The notes: generated from the sequence alone by a model not told the origin. Shown: positions 51,887 to 61,385, counted from the first letter of the stretch. The stretch is DNA of 64,000 nucleotides from CAWVSB01 sp036960375 (GCA_036960375.1 JBALVY010000002.1:1-64000), one strand, 5' to 3'. A program made the numbers and translations.

Positions 51887-53044
51887 CTAACTATGATGCT
51901 CGGCTTCTGGCGCAAGTTTTAGCGTTACCAGTGAAAGTACGATTGCAATGACGATAGCAAAAACCGAAATCAACATAGCATTGATCATGCCCTGACTTTC
52001 AATTAGTGAGCCCATTAGATCGCCAGATATTGCGGCACTAGACGCAAGTATAAATGCAATCATCACTGTAAAACGACCGGTATTATCCACTTCGGTGATG
52101 AGCCCCATTTGATAAGCGGCGACAAACTGAAGCAGTGCGTTAATAGTGCAGATGGCGATGGCGTAAGAGAGCATGCCCTGACCGTAGATTAACAATAGGA
52201 TGGCAGCAATCATCGTAATCATGCCGCCAATCAAAGGCAGCTTTTGACCAAAATTCTGACCGATCCACGCACAAAGTAATGCACCGCCTATACCGGAGAT
52301 TAGAGCCAAGGTTAACGTGGTGTTGATGCTAGCTTCGTCAATGCCATGCTCAGCGCCAATATGCGCGGCAAAACTCCAAACACCTGTATAGGCGCCGAAG
52401 AAAATAAACAAGCCAGCGGAGGCAAGAATAGCGGGTAAATTAACACCGCCGGCTTTTTGAGCGTCTACCTCCTCGCTCACTTTGCCTAGAAAGTTTTCGG
52501 GCAGCCAGAGCAGGCCAATGCCGGTTAACAGGTAAAGACACAATGCGCCATAAACGAAGCCCGCATAGCCGAATTCCCCGGCAATGATGTTGGCAACTAC
52601 AAAAATTAAAATAGCCCCGAGTACCATTTCCGCGGTGAGCTTAAATCCAAATCCGCGATCGGGATCTTTAGCCGCCGAGATGATGCCTACACTGATAGTA
52701 AACAAGATACCGGAGCCCAGCCCCATAATGGCCATGGCGAATACAATCTGTTCTTTGGAAAATTGATTTAAGAGAAGTATGCCAATAGTCACCAAACAAT
52801 AGGCCGCGATAGAGGATGATTTCCAGTTGACTCGTGGCATCCACAACGGTGCAAAGAGAGCAATCAGAGCAAAGGCACCCATATAGGCACTTATCAAAGA
52901 GCCAACGTCGGCTTCTCCCATTTCAAACTCTACGGCAATGGCGGTAAGTACTTGTGGAAAGGCATTAAATACCAGCGCTCCTGCAGCGGATAGCAAGCAG
53001 GCACTTAATATAGCTTTGTTATCAATGAGGTGGTGGATGCTCAA
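51887..53044 (-). CDS. MFS transporter
   Basis: 385 aa, 12 predicted helices; 'GEADVGSLISAYMGAFAL' and 'FAPLWMPRVNWKSSSI' correspond to TM1-TM3 with a degenerate motif A. It resembles the MFS protein encoded divergently at 53360 (same 'LNWR/VNWKSS' after TM2 and similar length), so the two are paralogs. Substrate unknown; no drug-pump signature is strong. The downstream hydrolase/ureohydrolase genes suggest uptake of organic nitrogen compounds. Confidence 0.85.
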   Translation of the reverse strand: MSIHHLIDNKAILSACLLSAAGALVFNAFPQVLTAIAVEFEMGEADVGSLISAYMGAFALIALFAPLWMPRVNWKSSSIAAYCLVTIGILLLNQFSKEQIVFAMAIMGLGSGILFTISVGIISAAKDPDRGFGFKLTAEMVLGAILIFVVANIIAGEFGYAGFVYGALCLYLLTGIGLLWLPENFLGKVSEEVDAQKAGGVNLPAILASAGLFIFFGAYTGVWSFAAHIGAEHGIDEASINTTLTLALISGIGGALLCAWIGQNFGQKLPLIGGMITMIAAILLLIYGQGMLSYAIAICTINALLQFVAAYQMGLITEVDNTGRFTVMIAFILASSAAISGDLMGSLIESQGMINAMLISVFAIVIAIVLSLVTLKLAPEAEHHS

Positions 53045-53359
53045 GGCAAGGCTCCTTAGCTATTATATATTTATTTAGTGTTGTCAGAATAACCGAATTA
53101 GAGGACGTTGTTAACGTTTATCTTGGCTGTATTTGATATCAAGTACTCGGTGAGAGGGAGCCTGTATTCGGTCGGTATGCAACTTTGGCGAAAGGCGATG
53201 TGGGTCATATGAATGAAGATGACAATGTCCTTTTTCATTACCGTAAGGGTGGTGGTATCCGGCGCATGCATGCGGTGCCAGACTGTGACGCTGGGGGTCA
53301 AGACTTGGTTTTTTTGTTAGGGTAAGCTGGTTAATTCATCAAAATACAGAGATCACCTG
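53045..53359. other. Divergent MFS promoter region
   Basis: 315 bp between the two MFS genes. It contains the palindrome CGCATGCATGCG (53263-53274) about 85 bp before the plus-strand start. No gene is recognised. Confidence 0.5.
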
Positions 53360-54541
53360 ATGTCGACAAATAGCGCCGCAGATTTTAATGACAAAAAAGT
53401 GATCGCCTCCATTTTATTCTGTGGCGTTATAGCACTATTAACCTTTCTTCTTTTGCCCTTATATGTTGGAGCGATGGCAGATAAATACGGGTTTTCGGAA
53501 AGTCAGCTGGGTATTCTGGCCTCAATGGATTTAGGGGGCATTGCGCTGATGTCGTTGTCTGGTCCATTTTGGATAAAACGGCTCAACTGGCGCAAGGTGA
53601 TGCGCTATTCATTGGTGTGGCTAACGATCTGGAATATGGTGACGGTGTATACCAGTGATTTTGGCTTGTTGTGCCTGGTTCGTTTTCTCGCGGGGCTTGG
53701 CGGGGGGCTGATGGCCTCTCTCGTTATTCAATCTATCTCTTACACCCTTAACCCGGATAGAGTTGCAGCGATTTATATCGTTTTACAGGTAGCCATACAA
53801 TCTGCAGCATTTTTAGTTCTGCCTGGGCTAATTATTGACTTTGGCTTGCTGGGCTTTTTTGGTTTGTTGTCCATTATGGGAGTGCTTGCTCTTGCCGTTA
53901 CTGGCTATTTTCCCTTGACCGGTCTTGACGACGATGTCGGGGATGACGCTAATGCCGAGAAGCGGGCGGGCGATTCGCCTATCAGTCCTCTTTTGATATT
54001 ACTGGGTATGGCGTTTTTCTTTATAGCGCAGGTCGCGCTATTTTCATTTGTCGAGCGAATGGGAGTGGAAGCTGGTTTTTCCTCGCAGCAAATTGGTGAC
54101 GCGTTAACTATCGCCGTTACCGTGGGGTTGGGGGGCGCTATTTTGGGAGCTGTTGTATCCGTACGGTATGGCCGGCTATTACCTATATTATTGGCAGGTA
54201 TAGCGCAGCTAGCGTGCTTCATTTTTATGTCGCCCAATATAGATCTCCTTACTTACACATTGTTGATGTGTGGATTCCAGTTTTTCTGGAATCTACCTCT
54301 GGGCTACCATGTTGGCGTTCTGATAGGGGAAGACAAACATCATCGCTTTGTTTTGCTGATACCGTTTATTCAGGCTCTGGGTATTTCTATTGGTCCCTTC
54401 CTTGGTGGTTACGCGCTGGAGTTTGGCGGCTATGACGGTTTGATAGGCCTAGCCTGTGCCGCGTTGGTATTCTACTTGTTGCTATTTGTTCCCAAGGCCA
54501 GACGACAAGACAAAATCGGTTATGCCGGTCACGGGCAATAA
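53360..54541 (+). CDS. MFS transporter
   Basis: 393 aa, 12 helices. 'FSESQLGILASMDLGGIALMS' and 'FWIKRLNWRKVMRYS' parallel the minus-strand MFS gene, which has the equivalent TM2-loop. The loop between the halves is acidic (DDDVGDDANAEKR). The amidohydrolase starts 31 bp later, so this transporter and the C45 enzyme are probably co-transcribed and handle the same compound. Confidence 0.87.
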   Translation: MSTNSAADFNDKKVIASILFCGVIALLTFLLLPLYVGAMADKYGFSESQLGILASMDLGGIALMSLSGPFWIKRLNWRKVMRYSLVWLTIWNMVTVYTSDFGLLCLVRFLAGLGGGLMASLVIQSISYTLNPDRVAAIYIVLQVAIQSAAFLVLPGLIIDFGLLGFFGLLSIMGVLALAVTGYFPLTGLDDDVGDDANAEKRAGDSPISPLLILLGMAFFFIAQVALFSFVERMGVEAGFSSQQIGDALTIAVTVGLGGAILGAVVSVRYGRLLPILLAGIAQLACFIFMSPNIDLLTYTLLMCGFQFFWNLPLGYHVGVLIGEDKHHRFVLLIPFIQALGISIGPFLGGYALEFGGYDGLIGLACAALVFYLLLFVPKARRQDKIGYAGHGQ

Positions 54542-54571
54542 ATTATTACATTGGGCAATTGAGTGCAAAAG

Positions 54572-55657
54572 ATGAAAAAATACGACTTCTATTACGAGTT
54601 TTCCGGTACCCACTATGAGCTGGGTTTGGCTCATGGCAAGGCTCTGGCCCCATTGATTCATTCCGCCATCGCTAAGTGGAAGGTGTTTCTGTCAGAAGGC
54701 ACCGGAATGTCATTCGAAGATCTGCTATCGCGTTTTCTACGTGATACTGACTATCGATCCGCCATCGAAAAATGGACGCCTCATTTGTTGGACGAACTGC
54801 GCGGAATAAGTGTAGGTGCCGATATTGACGAAGAGCTGATTTACGCTTGGCAATTAGTCGATGAAGTTATTGATTATGTCGTGGAGTATATTTATATAGA
54901 AAAATGTTCAACTGTCGGTGGCTACGACCAGGGCGTGGAACGGGCCAAGGTGTTGGGTAAAACTCAGGATTTACCTCATTGTTATATAGGTGCGGCGGTG
55001 TTACTACGTACCCACAATACTGAAACCGGAAGGGATATTATGAACTCCACGGTGGCCGGTATCATCACCCAGGATGGTATGAGCAGAAATCTGGGAGTGT
55101 GTTTGAATCACATTGGCCAGTTGGACCGCAGCGCCGAAGGTCTACCGGTAACCTTTATTGCTCGATTATTGATGGAGCAGTGCGATAGTGTTGATGCTGC
55201 GCGGGTAATGCTCGGTAGTATTAATCATGCATCGGGCATGAACTATGGTTTGATCGACAAGAAGGAAGTTCGAACCTTTGAAGTGTCGAGTAATGACATT
55301 GCGGAGTTTTTACCCGCACCGAATCTGAAACGAATTTGGCACACAAATCATCCTTTGGCCAATACGAATTATTGCCGTGCCATCACCATGTGGAATGGCC
55401 TGCCGGATATTGAGGCGGGCAATACGGTCACCAGAATGAATTATCTGGATCGTGAAATGGCAGTAGCCGATAAGCCCATTACCGTGGCCAGAGCTCAAGA
55501 GCTGTTGTCTTCCCGTGAAGCACCGATTTCCAGCCAGGCAGAGGATGAATTCCCCACCGTTAATAGTATGGTGATGGAGTTTACCGATGTGCCGAAATTA
55601 TATTTCGCTCCCGGTCCGCCCAGTCAGGTAGACTATGTTGGTTTCACTTTCGACTGA
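54572..55657 (+). CDS. C45-family amidohydrolase (acyl-CoA:6-APA acyltransferase-like)
   Basis: 361 aa from ATG 54572; a GTG three codons upstream is the alternative start. N-terminal nucleophile hydrolase with the self-cleavage site before Cys112 (EKCSTVGG), so the precursor should split into small and large subunits. 'TQDLPH' and 'GVCLNHIGQ' are further family positions. Known relatives cleave or form amides such as penicillin side chains or N-acyl amino acids. No signal peptide, so it is cytoplasmic. Followed by the YjiH-like gene after 10 nt. Confidence 0.85.
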   Translation: MKKYDFYYEFSGTHYELGLAHGKALAPLIHSAIAKWKVFLSEGTGMSFEDLLSRFLRDTDYRSAIEKWTPHLLDELRGISVGADIDEELIYAWQLVDEVIDYVVEYIYIEKCSTVGGYDQGVERAKVLGKTQDLPHCYIGAAVLLRTHNTETGRDIMNSTVAGIITQDGMSRNLGVCLNHIGQLDRSAEGLPVTFIARLLMEQCDSVDAARVMLGSINHASGMNYGLIDKKEVRTFEVSSNDIAEFLPAPNLKRIWHTNHPLANTNYCRAITMWNGLPDIEAGNTVTRMNYLDREMAVADKPITVARAQELLSSREAPISSQAEDEFPTVNSMVMEFTDVPKLYFAPGPPSQVDYVGFTFD

Positions 55658-55667
55658 GCCACGATAT

Positions 55668-57014
55668 ATGCAAACATACGTTGCGAGAGACTACCTCAAA
55701 TTCGTTTTGCCTTCGTTGTGTGGTGTATTTTTTTTCTTGCTGCCAGTTCACTATGACGACAAGTGGACTATCCCCATGGGAATTATGTCTGATGGATTGA
55801 GGGCGTGGGCTGGCGATGCTATGCATGTGGTGGTTTTGGTTATTGTGATAGCGTCTGCACTGGTGTCATTATTGGCTAGTGCATGGAAGCGCATAAACGG
55901 TGAGCGGCATCTGCCCGAGCTATGGCGAAGCTTTGATGTGTCAGCAGCCTGGTTGTTGTTGCGGCTGCTGGGGACTCTCGTTGCGGTGTGCATTTATTTT
56001 CAATTAGGGCCTGAATGGTTGTGGGGCTCGCGTACGGGGCATGTGGTTTTCTATGACTTGGCGGTGCCCATCGTTACCATCTTTATTTTTGCTTGTCTTT
56101 TATTACCCCTGTTAACCGATTACGGCCTGATGGAATTTGTCGGCAGCTTGCTGCGGAGGCCTTTTCAGTTCATTTTTGGATTGCCTGGAAGGTCTTCTAT
56201 CGATTGTATGGCCTCTTGGATGTCAGCTTCGGCTGTTGGCGTTCTGCTTACTTCCCAGCAATATGATCGCGGCTATTACAGTGGTAGAGAGGCAGCAGTG
56301 ATAGCGACAAATTTTTCTGTTGTGTCTCTGCCTTTCTGTTTGTTGGTTGCACAATTTGCGGGCTTGGGGCATATGTTTATTCAATTCTATTGCACTGTAG
56401 CGTTTGCTGGAATTATAGCAGCGATCATTGTGCCCCGCCTGCCGCCCCTTCGCGGGATTGCCGATAGCTACGCACCTGTGGGAAAGCAGATTCAGGAAGA
56501 TCAACAAGCGGGCCAGCCAGTCTTCCAGGCTAGCTTGCGGGCTGCGCTTGCCAAAGCCAATACGGCCAGTGGTGTAAAAGGCTGGCTCAGGTCGGCGTTA
56601 GAGAACGTGACTGATATCTGGTTTGGCCTAATGCCACCGTTGATGATTATTGCTACCGCCGGCTTGGTGATCGCCGAATACACGCCTGTGATGCAGTGGC
56701 TATCGCTGCCATTTGTCCCTTTGCTTGAGCTACTGCAGTTGCCTGAAGCAGAAAAGGCTGCCCCCGCCATGGTGGTGGGTTTTGCTGAGATGTTTCTGCC
56801 AGCCGTTATTGCCTCCGGGATCGAAAGCGAGCTAACCCGGTTTGTCGTGATCAGTACCTCTATTGTGCAGCTTATCTACATGTCGGAAATGGGCGTGCTT
56901 ATTCTGAAAACTAATCTTCCGCTGAATCTATGGCAGTTGATGTTTATCTTTTTGGTACGTACGTTGGTGACTTTGCCAGTCATTGCTGCTGTGGCGCATT
57001 TTTTGGTTTTCTAG
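55668..57014 (+). CDS. YjiH-like membrane protein with nucleoside-recognition domain
   Basis: 448 aa from ATG 55668. About ten hydrophobic helices; 'GLPGRSSIDCMASWMSASAVG' and later 'AEMFLPAVIASGI' follow the paired gate-like repeats of nucleoside-recognition (NupC/FeoB-gate-type) domains seen in YjiH. A transport role for a nitrogenous compound fits its place after the C45 hydrolase. An upstream in-frame TTG (55635) lies within the hydrolase gene and is unlikely. Confidence 0.82.
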   Translation: MQTYVARDYLKFVLPSLCGVFFFLLPVHYDDKWTIPMGIMSDGLRAWAGDAMHVVVLVIVIASALVSLLASAWKRINGERHLPELWRSFDVSAAWLLLRLLGTLVAVCIYFQLGPEWLWGSRTGHVVFYDLAVPIVTIFIFACLLLPLLTDYGLMEFVGSLLRRPFQFIFGLPGRSSIDCMASWMSASAVGVLLTSQQYDRGYYSGREAAVIATNFSVVSLPFCLLVAQFAGLGHMFIQFYCTVAFAGIIAAIIVPRLPPLRGIADSYAPVGKQIQEDQQAGQPVFQASLRAALAKANTASGVKGWLRSALENVTDIWFGLMPPLMIIATAGLVIAEYTPVMQWLSLPFVPLLELLQLPEAEKAAPAMVVGFAEMFLPAVIASGIESELTRFVVISTSIVQLIYMSEMGVLILKTNLPLNLWQLMFIFLVRTLVTLPVIAAVAHFLVF

Positions 57015-57190
57015 GGGGCATTTCCTCCGGCTCCTGGTAGCTATTTAAGCTGCGGATCTTTATCCGGTTCAGCCAGCTGCAATATTGGCGACTTTTTCCT
57101 CTCCCTATGTATTCACCTTTCAGGTATCCGCCGCTTTAAGTACAATCTCCTTGACGACGTTCGCTAGTGATAGTCAATTCGGGGGCTTGG

Positions 57191-58216
57191 ATGAATAAAC
57201 ATATGGTGGTGAGAAAGCCGATAGTTGATCATGTTTATCGTTATCTGCAGCGCCTGGGGATTGATACCGCAAGCCTCATTACGCGGTTTCGCTTCGATCC
57301 ACCGGAGGTTGAGGGTCTTGATCCCGCCATTGCAATGGCGGATTTTTATCAGTTATTAGAGGAGGCGGTCAGGCTGACAGGTGACGGCAGTGTCGGCCTC
57401 AAAATCTATCAGAAAATTGACTCTGCGGATTTTGGGCTCTATGGCTACGCGATCCAGAATTCGTCTAGCATTCGCCACGCAATGGAGGTTAACGCTCGAT
57501 ACCATTACATGATGCAAAGCGACACGATGATGGAGCTGGAGGATGATGGTGAGGACAACCTGAGTTGTACTTATAAGCTACTGGATCATGAGGTCGGAGA
57601 ATGTCGACATGATGTCGACCTGTCATTATCTGCAATTGTTTATACCGTTAGGCACTTGTCCGGTCAGCAAGAATGGGCACCATTGAGAGCGACATTTACC
57701 TTTGCGCAGCCTGAGGATATTTCCGCGTATCAGGAAATAATGGCCTGTCCACTGGAGTTCGGTGCGCCCAAATCTTCGGTGCTTATTAGCTCCGATATGG
57801 CCAAATCCCCCATCGAGATTGGGGGAGACGAGCGGCTGTTCGCAATTTTAGACAAGAATTTACAGCAAATTATGGATTCGGTCACCGAGGGGGCGGAAGT
57901 GGTAAAAACGGTGCGGCAGTTAGTGGTAAAAAGCCTGGGAGCAGGCTCACCTTCTATTGATGATATTGCCTCGCAACTCTGTATGAGTCGCCGATCATTA
58001 CAACGCAGGCTGGAGGCAGAAGGTTTTAGTTTTAAAGAGTTGGTGGAAGATATTCGGCGACAGCTTGCCTCCCGCTATCTTGGTAACACTGAATACCCGC
58101 TAGTAGAGGTAGCTTTCTTGCTCGGGTATTCCGACCTAAGTGCATTTAGCCGGGCGTTTCGCCGTTGGTATGGTGAACCGCCACAATCCTACCGTAATAA
58201 CCGACTAGCTATATAG
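57191..58216 (+). CDS. AraC-family regulator with arabinose-binding-type N-domain (OruR-like)
   Basis: 341 aa from ATG 57191 (GGGGG 6 nt upstream). The N-terminal ~200 residues ('SVGLKIYQKIDSADFGLYGYA', 'HYMMQSDTM') match the PF12625-type sensor of regulators such as OruR/ArgR-like proteins. Two HTH motifs follow: 'SIDDIASQLCMSRRSLQRRL' and 'VEVAFLLGYSDLSAFSRAFR'. It lies between the permease/amidase unit and the ureohydrolase and likely activates them in response to the substrate. Confidence 0.88.
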   Translation: MNKHMVVRKPIVDHVYRYLQRLGIDTASLITRFRFDPPEVEGLDPAIAMADFYQLLEEAVRLTGDGSVGLKIYQKIDSADFGLYGYAIQNSSSIRHAMEVNARYHYMMQSDTMMELEDDGEDNLSCTYKLLDHEVGECRHDVDLSLSAIVYTVRHLSGQQEWAPLRATFTFAQPEDISAYQEIMACPLEFGAPKSSVLISSDMAKSPIEIGGDERLFAILDKNLQQIMDSVTEGAEVVKTVRQLVVKSLGAGSPSIDDIASQLCMSRRSLQRRLEAEGFSFKELVEDIRRQLASRYLGNTEYPLVEVAFLLGYSDLSAFSRAFRRWYGEPPQSYRNNRLAI

Positions 58217-58572
58217 CTGTTGTGATTTTTTTCTTGGTTTTTTAGTTGTCCATCGGTGCCATCATCGACACCAACTGGCAAGACGGGGAGTATTTTTGAT
58301 ATTAGACTGTGCTTTAGTTGTTCGATTTATCCTGCCACAGGAATTAACCATGAGCATGTCTAAGCTCAGATGCTATCGGTGTGCTGGGCGGTGGCTGCTG
58401 AAACAATGATCGGTATCAATGGCAATACTCTAGTCCAACGGCCGATCGGGAATTTTTTATGTTTCATAAGACGGCATGTTTAAAGCTAGCCCTGTGTATT
58501 TATGAAGTAAGAGTTGGCGAGTAAAATGTCGCCTGTGAAATAACCTCCTGACGAAAATGGAGTGATTGTAAT
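58217..58572. other. Intergenic region upstream of the ureohydrolase
   Basis: 356 bp. TTGACC/TTGTTC-type elements are present, but no convincing promoter or riboswitch could be traced by eye. A 19-codon frame (MSMSKLRCYRC...) with AGGAATT upstream begins at 58350; no function is proposed. Confidence 0.45.
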
Positions 58573-59571
58573 ATGTCTCGCAAAACTGAACTGGAAGATT
58601 TTTATAAAGCGACCAATATATTGGGCGAAATTTATGAGCCTGGAAAGACGGCCCGCTTTAGTGAAGTGCCCACCTTTATGCGGGTTCCCCATCGGCAGCA
58701 ACTCGATGGCGTAGATATCGGTATTATTGGCATTCCCTATGATGGCGGTCTTACCTGTCGGACTGGCGCTCGCCATGGGCCGCGTGAGGTTCGTAATGCG
58801 TCCACCATGATGCGGGCTATCAATGTGGCAACCGGTGTTCGGCCATACGATTTGGCTCGTATCGCCGATATAGGCGATGTGCAATACCGCGATATGTTTA
58901 ACCTGGACAATGCCTATAAGGATATTGAGCGGTACTACGATGCAATTGCCGAGGCTGGTGTTATTCCCTTGGGTATCGGAGGAGATCACTCAGTGACCTA
59001 TCCCATTCTGAAGGCGCTGGCAGCCAAGCAGGACGAACCTCTGGCGATAATTCATTTTGATGCGCATACCGATACTTGGCCGGAATATCAGGGCTCCAAG
59101 TTTCACCATGGTGCGCCTTTTCGCTTAGCTACTGACGAGGGCCTGATTAATCCCCAAAAGACGATTCAGATTGGCATTCGCGGTGGTCAGAATATGGCCG
59201 ATGGTCTTGACTATTCCCGTGATAATGGGATGCGAGTGGTAACCATAGAGGAGTTTGATGACCTCGGTTGGAAGGCCGTGGCGCAGGAAGCCAGAGAGTT
59301 GGTAGGCAATAGTCCCGTATACCTGACTTTCGATATTGATTGCCTCGATCCGGCCTATGCACCGGGGACCGGCACACCCGAAGCGGGCGGCATGACCATG
59401 CGTGAAACCCAGCGACTATTGCGTGAACTCGACGGTCTTAACTATGTGGGTGCGGATATGGTAGAGGTGGCGCCGCCCTTTGATGTGGGCGGAATGACGG
59501 CACTAAATGGTGCTACTATTGCCTTTGAAATCTTGTGTCTGCTGGCAAAAAAGGTGGGCAGAGAAAACTAA
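58573..59571 (+). CDS. Agmatinase/ureohydrolase-family enzyme
   Basis: 332 aa arginase-fold protein with all six Mn ligands readable: His139 (GGDHS), Asp163-x-His165-x-Asp167 (HFDAHTDTW), Asp254 and Asp256 (TFDIDCLDP). It hydrolyses a guanidino group to urea plus an amine. Agmatine, 4-guanidinobutyrate or 3-guanidinopropionate are candidates; sequence alone does not separate them. TGGAGTG lies 8 nt upstream of the ATG. Context (AraC regulator, C45 amidase, permeases) suggests catabolism rather than polyamine synthesis. Confidence 0.87.
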   Translation: MSRKTELEDFYKATNILGEIYEPGKTARFSEVPTFMRVPHRQQLDGVDIGIIGIPYDGGLTCRTGARHGPREVRNASTMMRAINVATGVRPYDLARIADIGDVQYRDMFNLDNAYKDIERYYDAIAEAGVIPLGIGGDHSVTYPILKALAAKQDEPLAIIHFDAHTDTWPEYQGSKFHHGAPFRLATDEGLINPQKTIQIGIRGGQNMADGLDYSRDNGMRVVTIEEFDDLGWKAVAQEARELVGNSPVYLTFDIDCLDPAYAPGTGTPEAGGMTMRETQRLLRELDGLNYVGADMVEVAPPFDVGGMTALNGATIAFEILCLLAKKVGREN

Positions 59572-59613
59572 CTCCGAATGGAGGAAATTCTATCTGTTCC
59601 CATTGTATGGGGC

Positions 59614-59884
59614 TTAGCTTCTGTCGTATACCTTGCGCTCTTGCAACGAGGTTGGCACCTCATCTACGGGAACTAAAAACTGCTTATACCATTGCCTTAA
59701 GCGAGTGACCGATCCGTCGCCATCACCGGCTAGGATTTTATCCGTGCTTTTTCCGGAATTTTGTCGGCACGCTGCTAAATTCGTAGTCAGCGCCTATGCA
59801 AAACTACCCTCTAGGATGGCGATCTGGCAAGGTGCCTTCGATAACATAGGTGTCCGGTCCCCGACTCATTGTGTTCTCCGTCAT
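59614..59884 (-). pseudogene. Decayed Rieske-type oxygenase gene (N- and C-terminal remnants)
   Basis: Reading the minus strand from ATG 59884 gives MTENTMSRGPDTYVIEGTLP then DRHPRG, TAG, then FCIGADYEF. Intact Rieske oxygenase subunits of the KshA type have RGW-[FH]-C at this point, so TGG has become TAG. The same frame ends at 59695. In another frame 59614-59734 encodes 'GDGSVTRLRQWYKQFLVP' and a stop, like the C-terminal 'WYRQF' end of these enzymes. About 300 central codons, including the Rieske and iron sites, are gone. It lies 35 bp downstream of HxlR on the same strand, perhaps once in its operon. Confidence 0.6.
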
Positions 59885-59919
59885 ATCCAACTGATGGTTC
59901 TAATTTATCGCATATGGCC

Positions 59920-60627
59920 TCAGTCTTCTGCCGCAACTCTTGTTAATGCCGGGTCACCAGGGCGAATATCAGCGTATGGATTAATACCAAACCAGGCAGA
60001 CATAGTTTTCGCTAATTGTTTATTGCCTTGCGCAGCAATTTTCTCGTTATTTAATGCGCTCTGCAATGGCAGATCTCCTTCCCAGACTTCGACCATCGTG
60101 CGCAGTGAACTACGGATATAAAGATCAACGTCCAAACCCGGGTTTTCCGTGCACAGGTCAACATTGTCGTCACGCACGATGACCCACCAGCTGTGGTAGC
60201 GTTCGATGTCGCTAAAAATAAAGCAGAGTATTGTTTCGCCATCTGGCAGTTTGTCGGTCTGTACGCGACGTTGAACGTCCCACATAAGGAATTCAACATC
60301 AAGCTCTTCACCACGCAACTGTCCACGTGCCCAGCGCATACCCCACACCGCGAGGTTTTCCATCAGTGGTTTGAGATCCTTGCCTGCGGGGGTCAGATAG
60401 TATTCATGTCCGCTGCCGCCGTGTCGTATCTTGCGTACGATAATACCGGCTTGTTCGAGCTGTTTCAGACGCTTGGTCAGCAATGAGGGTGATATGCGTG
60501 ACAGTCCTCGTTGAAGCTCGCTGTAGCGATGCGAACCGAGGAATAGTTCACGCAGAATAAGTAACATCCAGCGCTCTCCGAGTAATTCGGTTGCCTTGGC
60601 AATTGGACAGAACTGTCCATAGTCCAT
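59920..60627 (-). CDS. HxlR-family transcriptional regulator
   Basis: 235 aa. The winged HTH is at residues ~7-100: 'CPIAKATELLGERWMLLILR', 'SEL-x-RGLSRISPSLLTKRL', 'GHEYYLTPAGKDL'. Cys7 sits where YodB/HypR-type members carry the redox-sensing Cys. A C-terminal extension of ~120 residues of SCP2-like appearance makes it longer than the common ~110-aa form. It is divergent from the OsmC gene with a repeat-containing promoter between, so it probably represses or autoregulates in response to electrophiles or peroxide. Confidence 0.88.
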   Translation of the reverse strand: MDYGQFCPIAKATELLGERWMLLILRELFLGSHRYSELQRGLSRISPSLLTKRLKQLEQAGIIVRKIRHGGSGHEYYLTPAGKDLKPLMENLAVWGMRWARGQLRGEELDVEFLMWDVQRRVQTDKLPDGETILCFIFSDIERYHSWWVIVRDDNVDLCTENPGLDVDLYIRSSLRTMVEVWEGDLPLQSALNNEKIAAQGNKQLAKTMSAWFGINPYADIRPGDPALTRVAAED

Positions 60628-60667
60628 ATGTCACTCCCAGCTAAGAATCGCTAAACAACGCCGAATA

Positions 60668-60699
60668 GTTTACTACAGATTTTGTAGCCGTTTACTACA
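60668..60699. promoter_or_regulatory. Candidate HxlR operator: GTTTACTACA direct repeat
   Basis: Two exact copies of GTTTACTACA (60668-60677 and 60690-60699) spaced 22 bp, two helical turns. Between them CTACA-GATTT-TGTAG forms an inverted repeat. It sits 40-70 bp before the HxlR start and about 100 bp before OsmC, a natural place for a shared operator. Confidence 0.5.
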
Positions 60700-60795
60700 T
60701 TCCAAGACGTATCAGTATAAACGGTGTTTGCATAAACTTTATCCATCGGCTCAAAACGTCGATTTTAATACCCCATTATCTTAGGAGAATACATC

Positions 60796-61365
60796 ATGAC
60801 TAATACAGCAGAAAAGCTTAACTACCTCGTAAACGGCGTTGATACAGACCGCATTGTAGAGCTGGCTACCAACATGTCACAGGACGAGAACTTCGGTAAG
60901 TTCCGTTTTCGAGCCGATAATCACTGGATCGATGGTAGTCGCAGCCGTACTTCAATCAAGAACTTTTATGCCGGAAACAATGAGCGAACCGAACGTTCAC
61001 AATCTCTGCCCGTGGCTGCCGACCAGCCTGTTTTTCTAGGGGGGCAGAACACCGCGCCGAATGCAGTGGAACATTATCTTAACTCCCTGGTTAGCTGTCT
61101 AACCACTACAATTGTTGCGCACGCTTCGGTACAAAGTATTCCAATCGAAGCATTTGATGTCTGCGCTGAGGGCGAAATGGATGCACGCGGCTTCTTTGGC
61201 GTTTCTGATGATGTTAACCGAGGCTACAATAAGATTAGCGTAGAAATCAATGCAAGGACTTCGGCGGATGAAGAAACCTTGAGAAAGCTGATGAGCTATT
61301 CTCCAGTTTACGAGATGGTATCCAAGGCTGTTCCGGTTGCGGTCAAAATAATCATCGAGTCATAA
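60796..61365 (+). CDS. OsmC-family protein
   Basis: 189 aa. OsmC fold: 'QNTAPNAVEHYLNSLVSCLTTT' holds the conserved Cys in the central helix, and a second Cys lies in 'FDVCAEGEMD', giving the redox pair of the family. Members reduce organic hydroperoxides with thiols. TTAGGAG lies 9 nt before the ATG. The divergent HxlR gene is the likely regulator. Confidence 0.9.
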   Translation: MTNTAEKLNYLVNGVDTDRIVELATNMSQDENFGKFRFRADNHWIDGSRSRTSIKNFYAGNNERTERSQSLPVAADQPVFLGGQNTAPNAVEHYLNSLVSCLTTTIVAHASVQSIPIEAFDVCAEGEMDARGFFGVSDDVNRGYNKISVEINARTSADEETLRKLMSYSPVYEMVSKAVPVAVKIIIES

Positions 61366-61385
61366 CAATCAGGCAGTGTCGTAGA

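Noticed and set aside
58573..59571. Calling the ureohydrolase agmatinase (speB) outright
   Set aside because: The metal ligands define the superfamily only; context points to catabolism of an unknown guanidino compound.
59633..60121. 162-codon plus-strand frame
   Set aside because: It runs antisense to the Rieske remnant and the hxlR gene and has no protein-like features.
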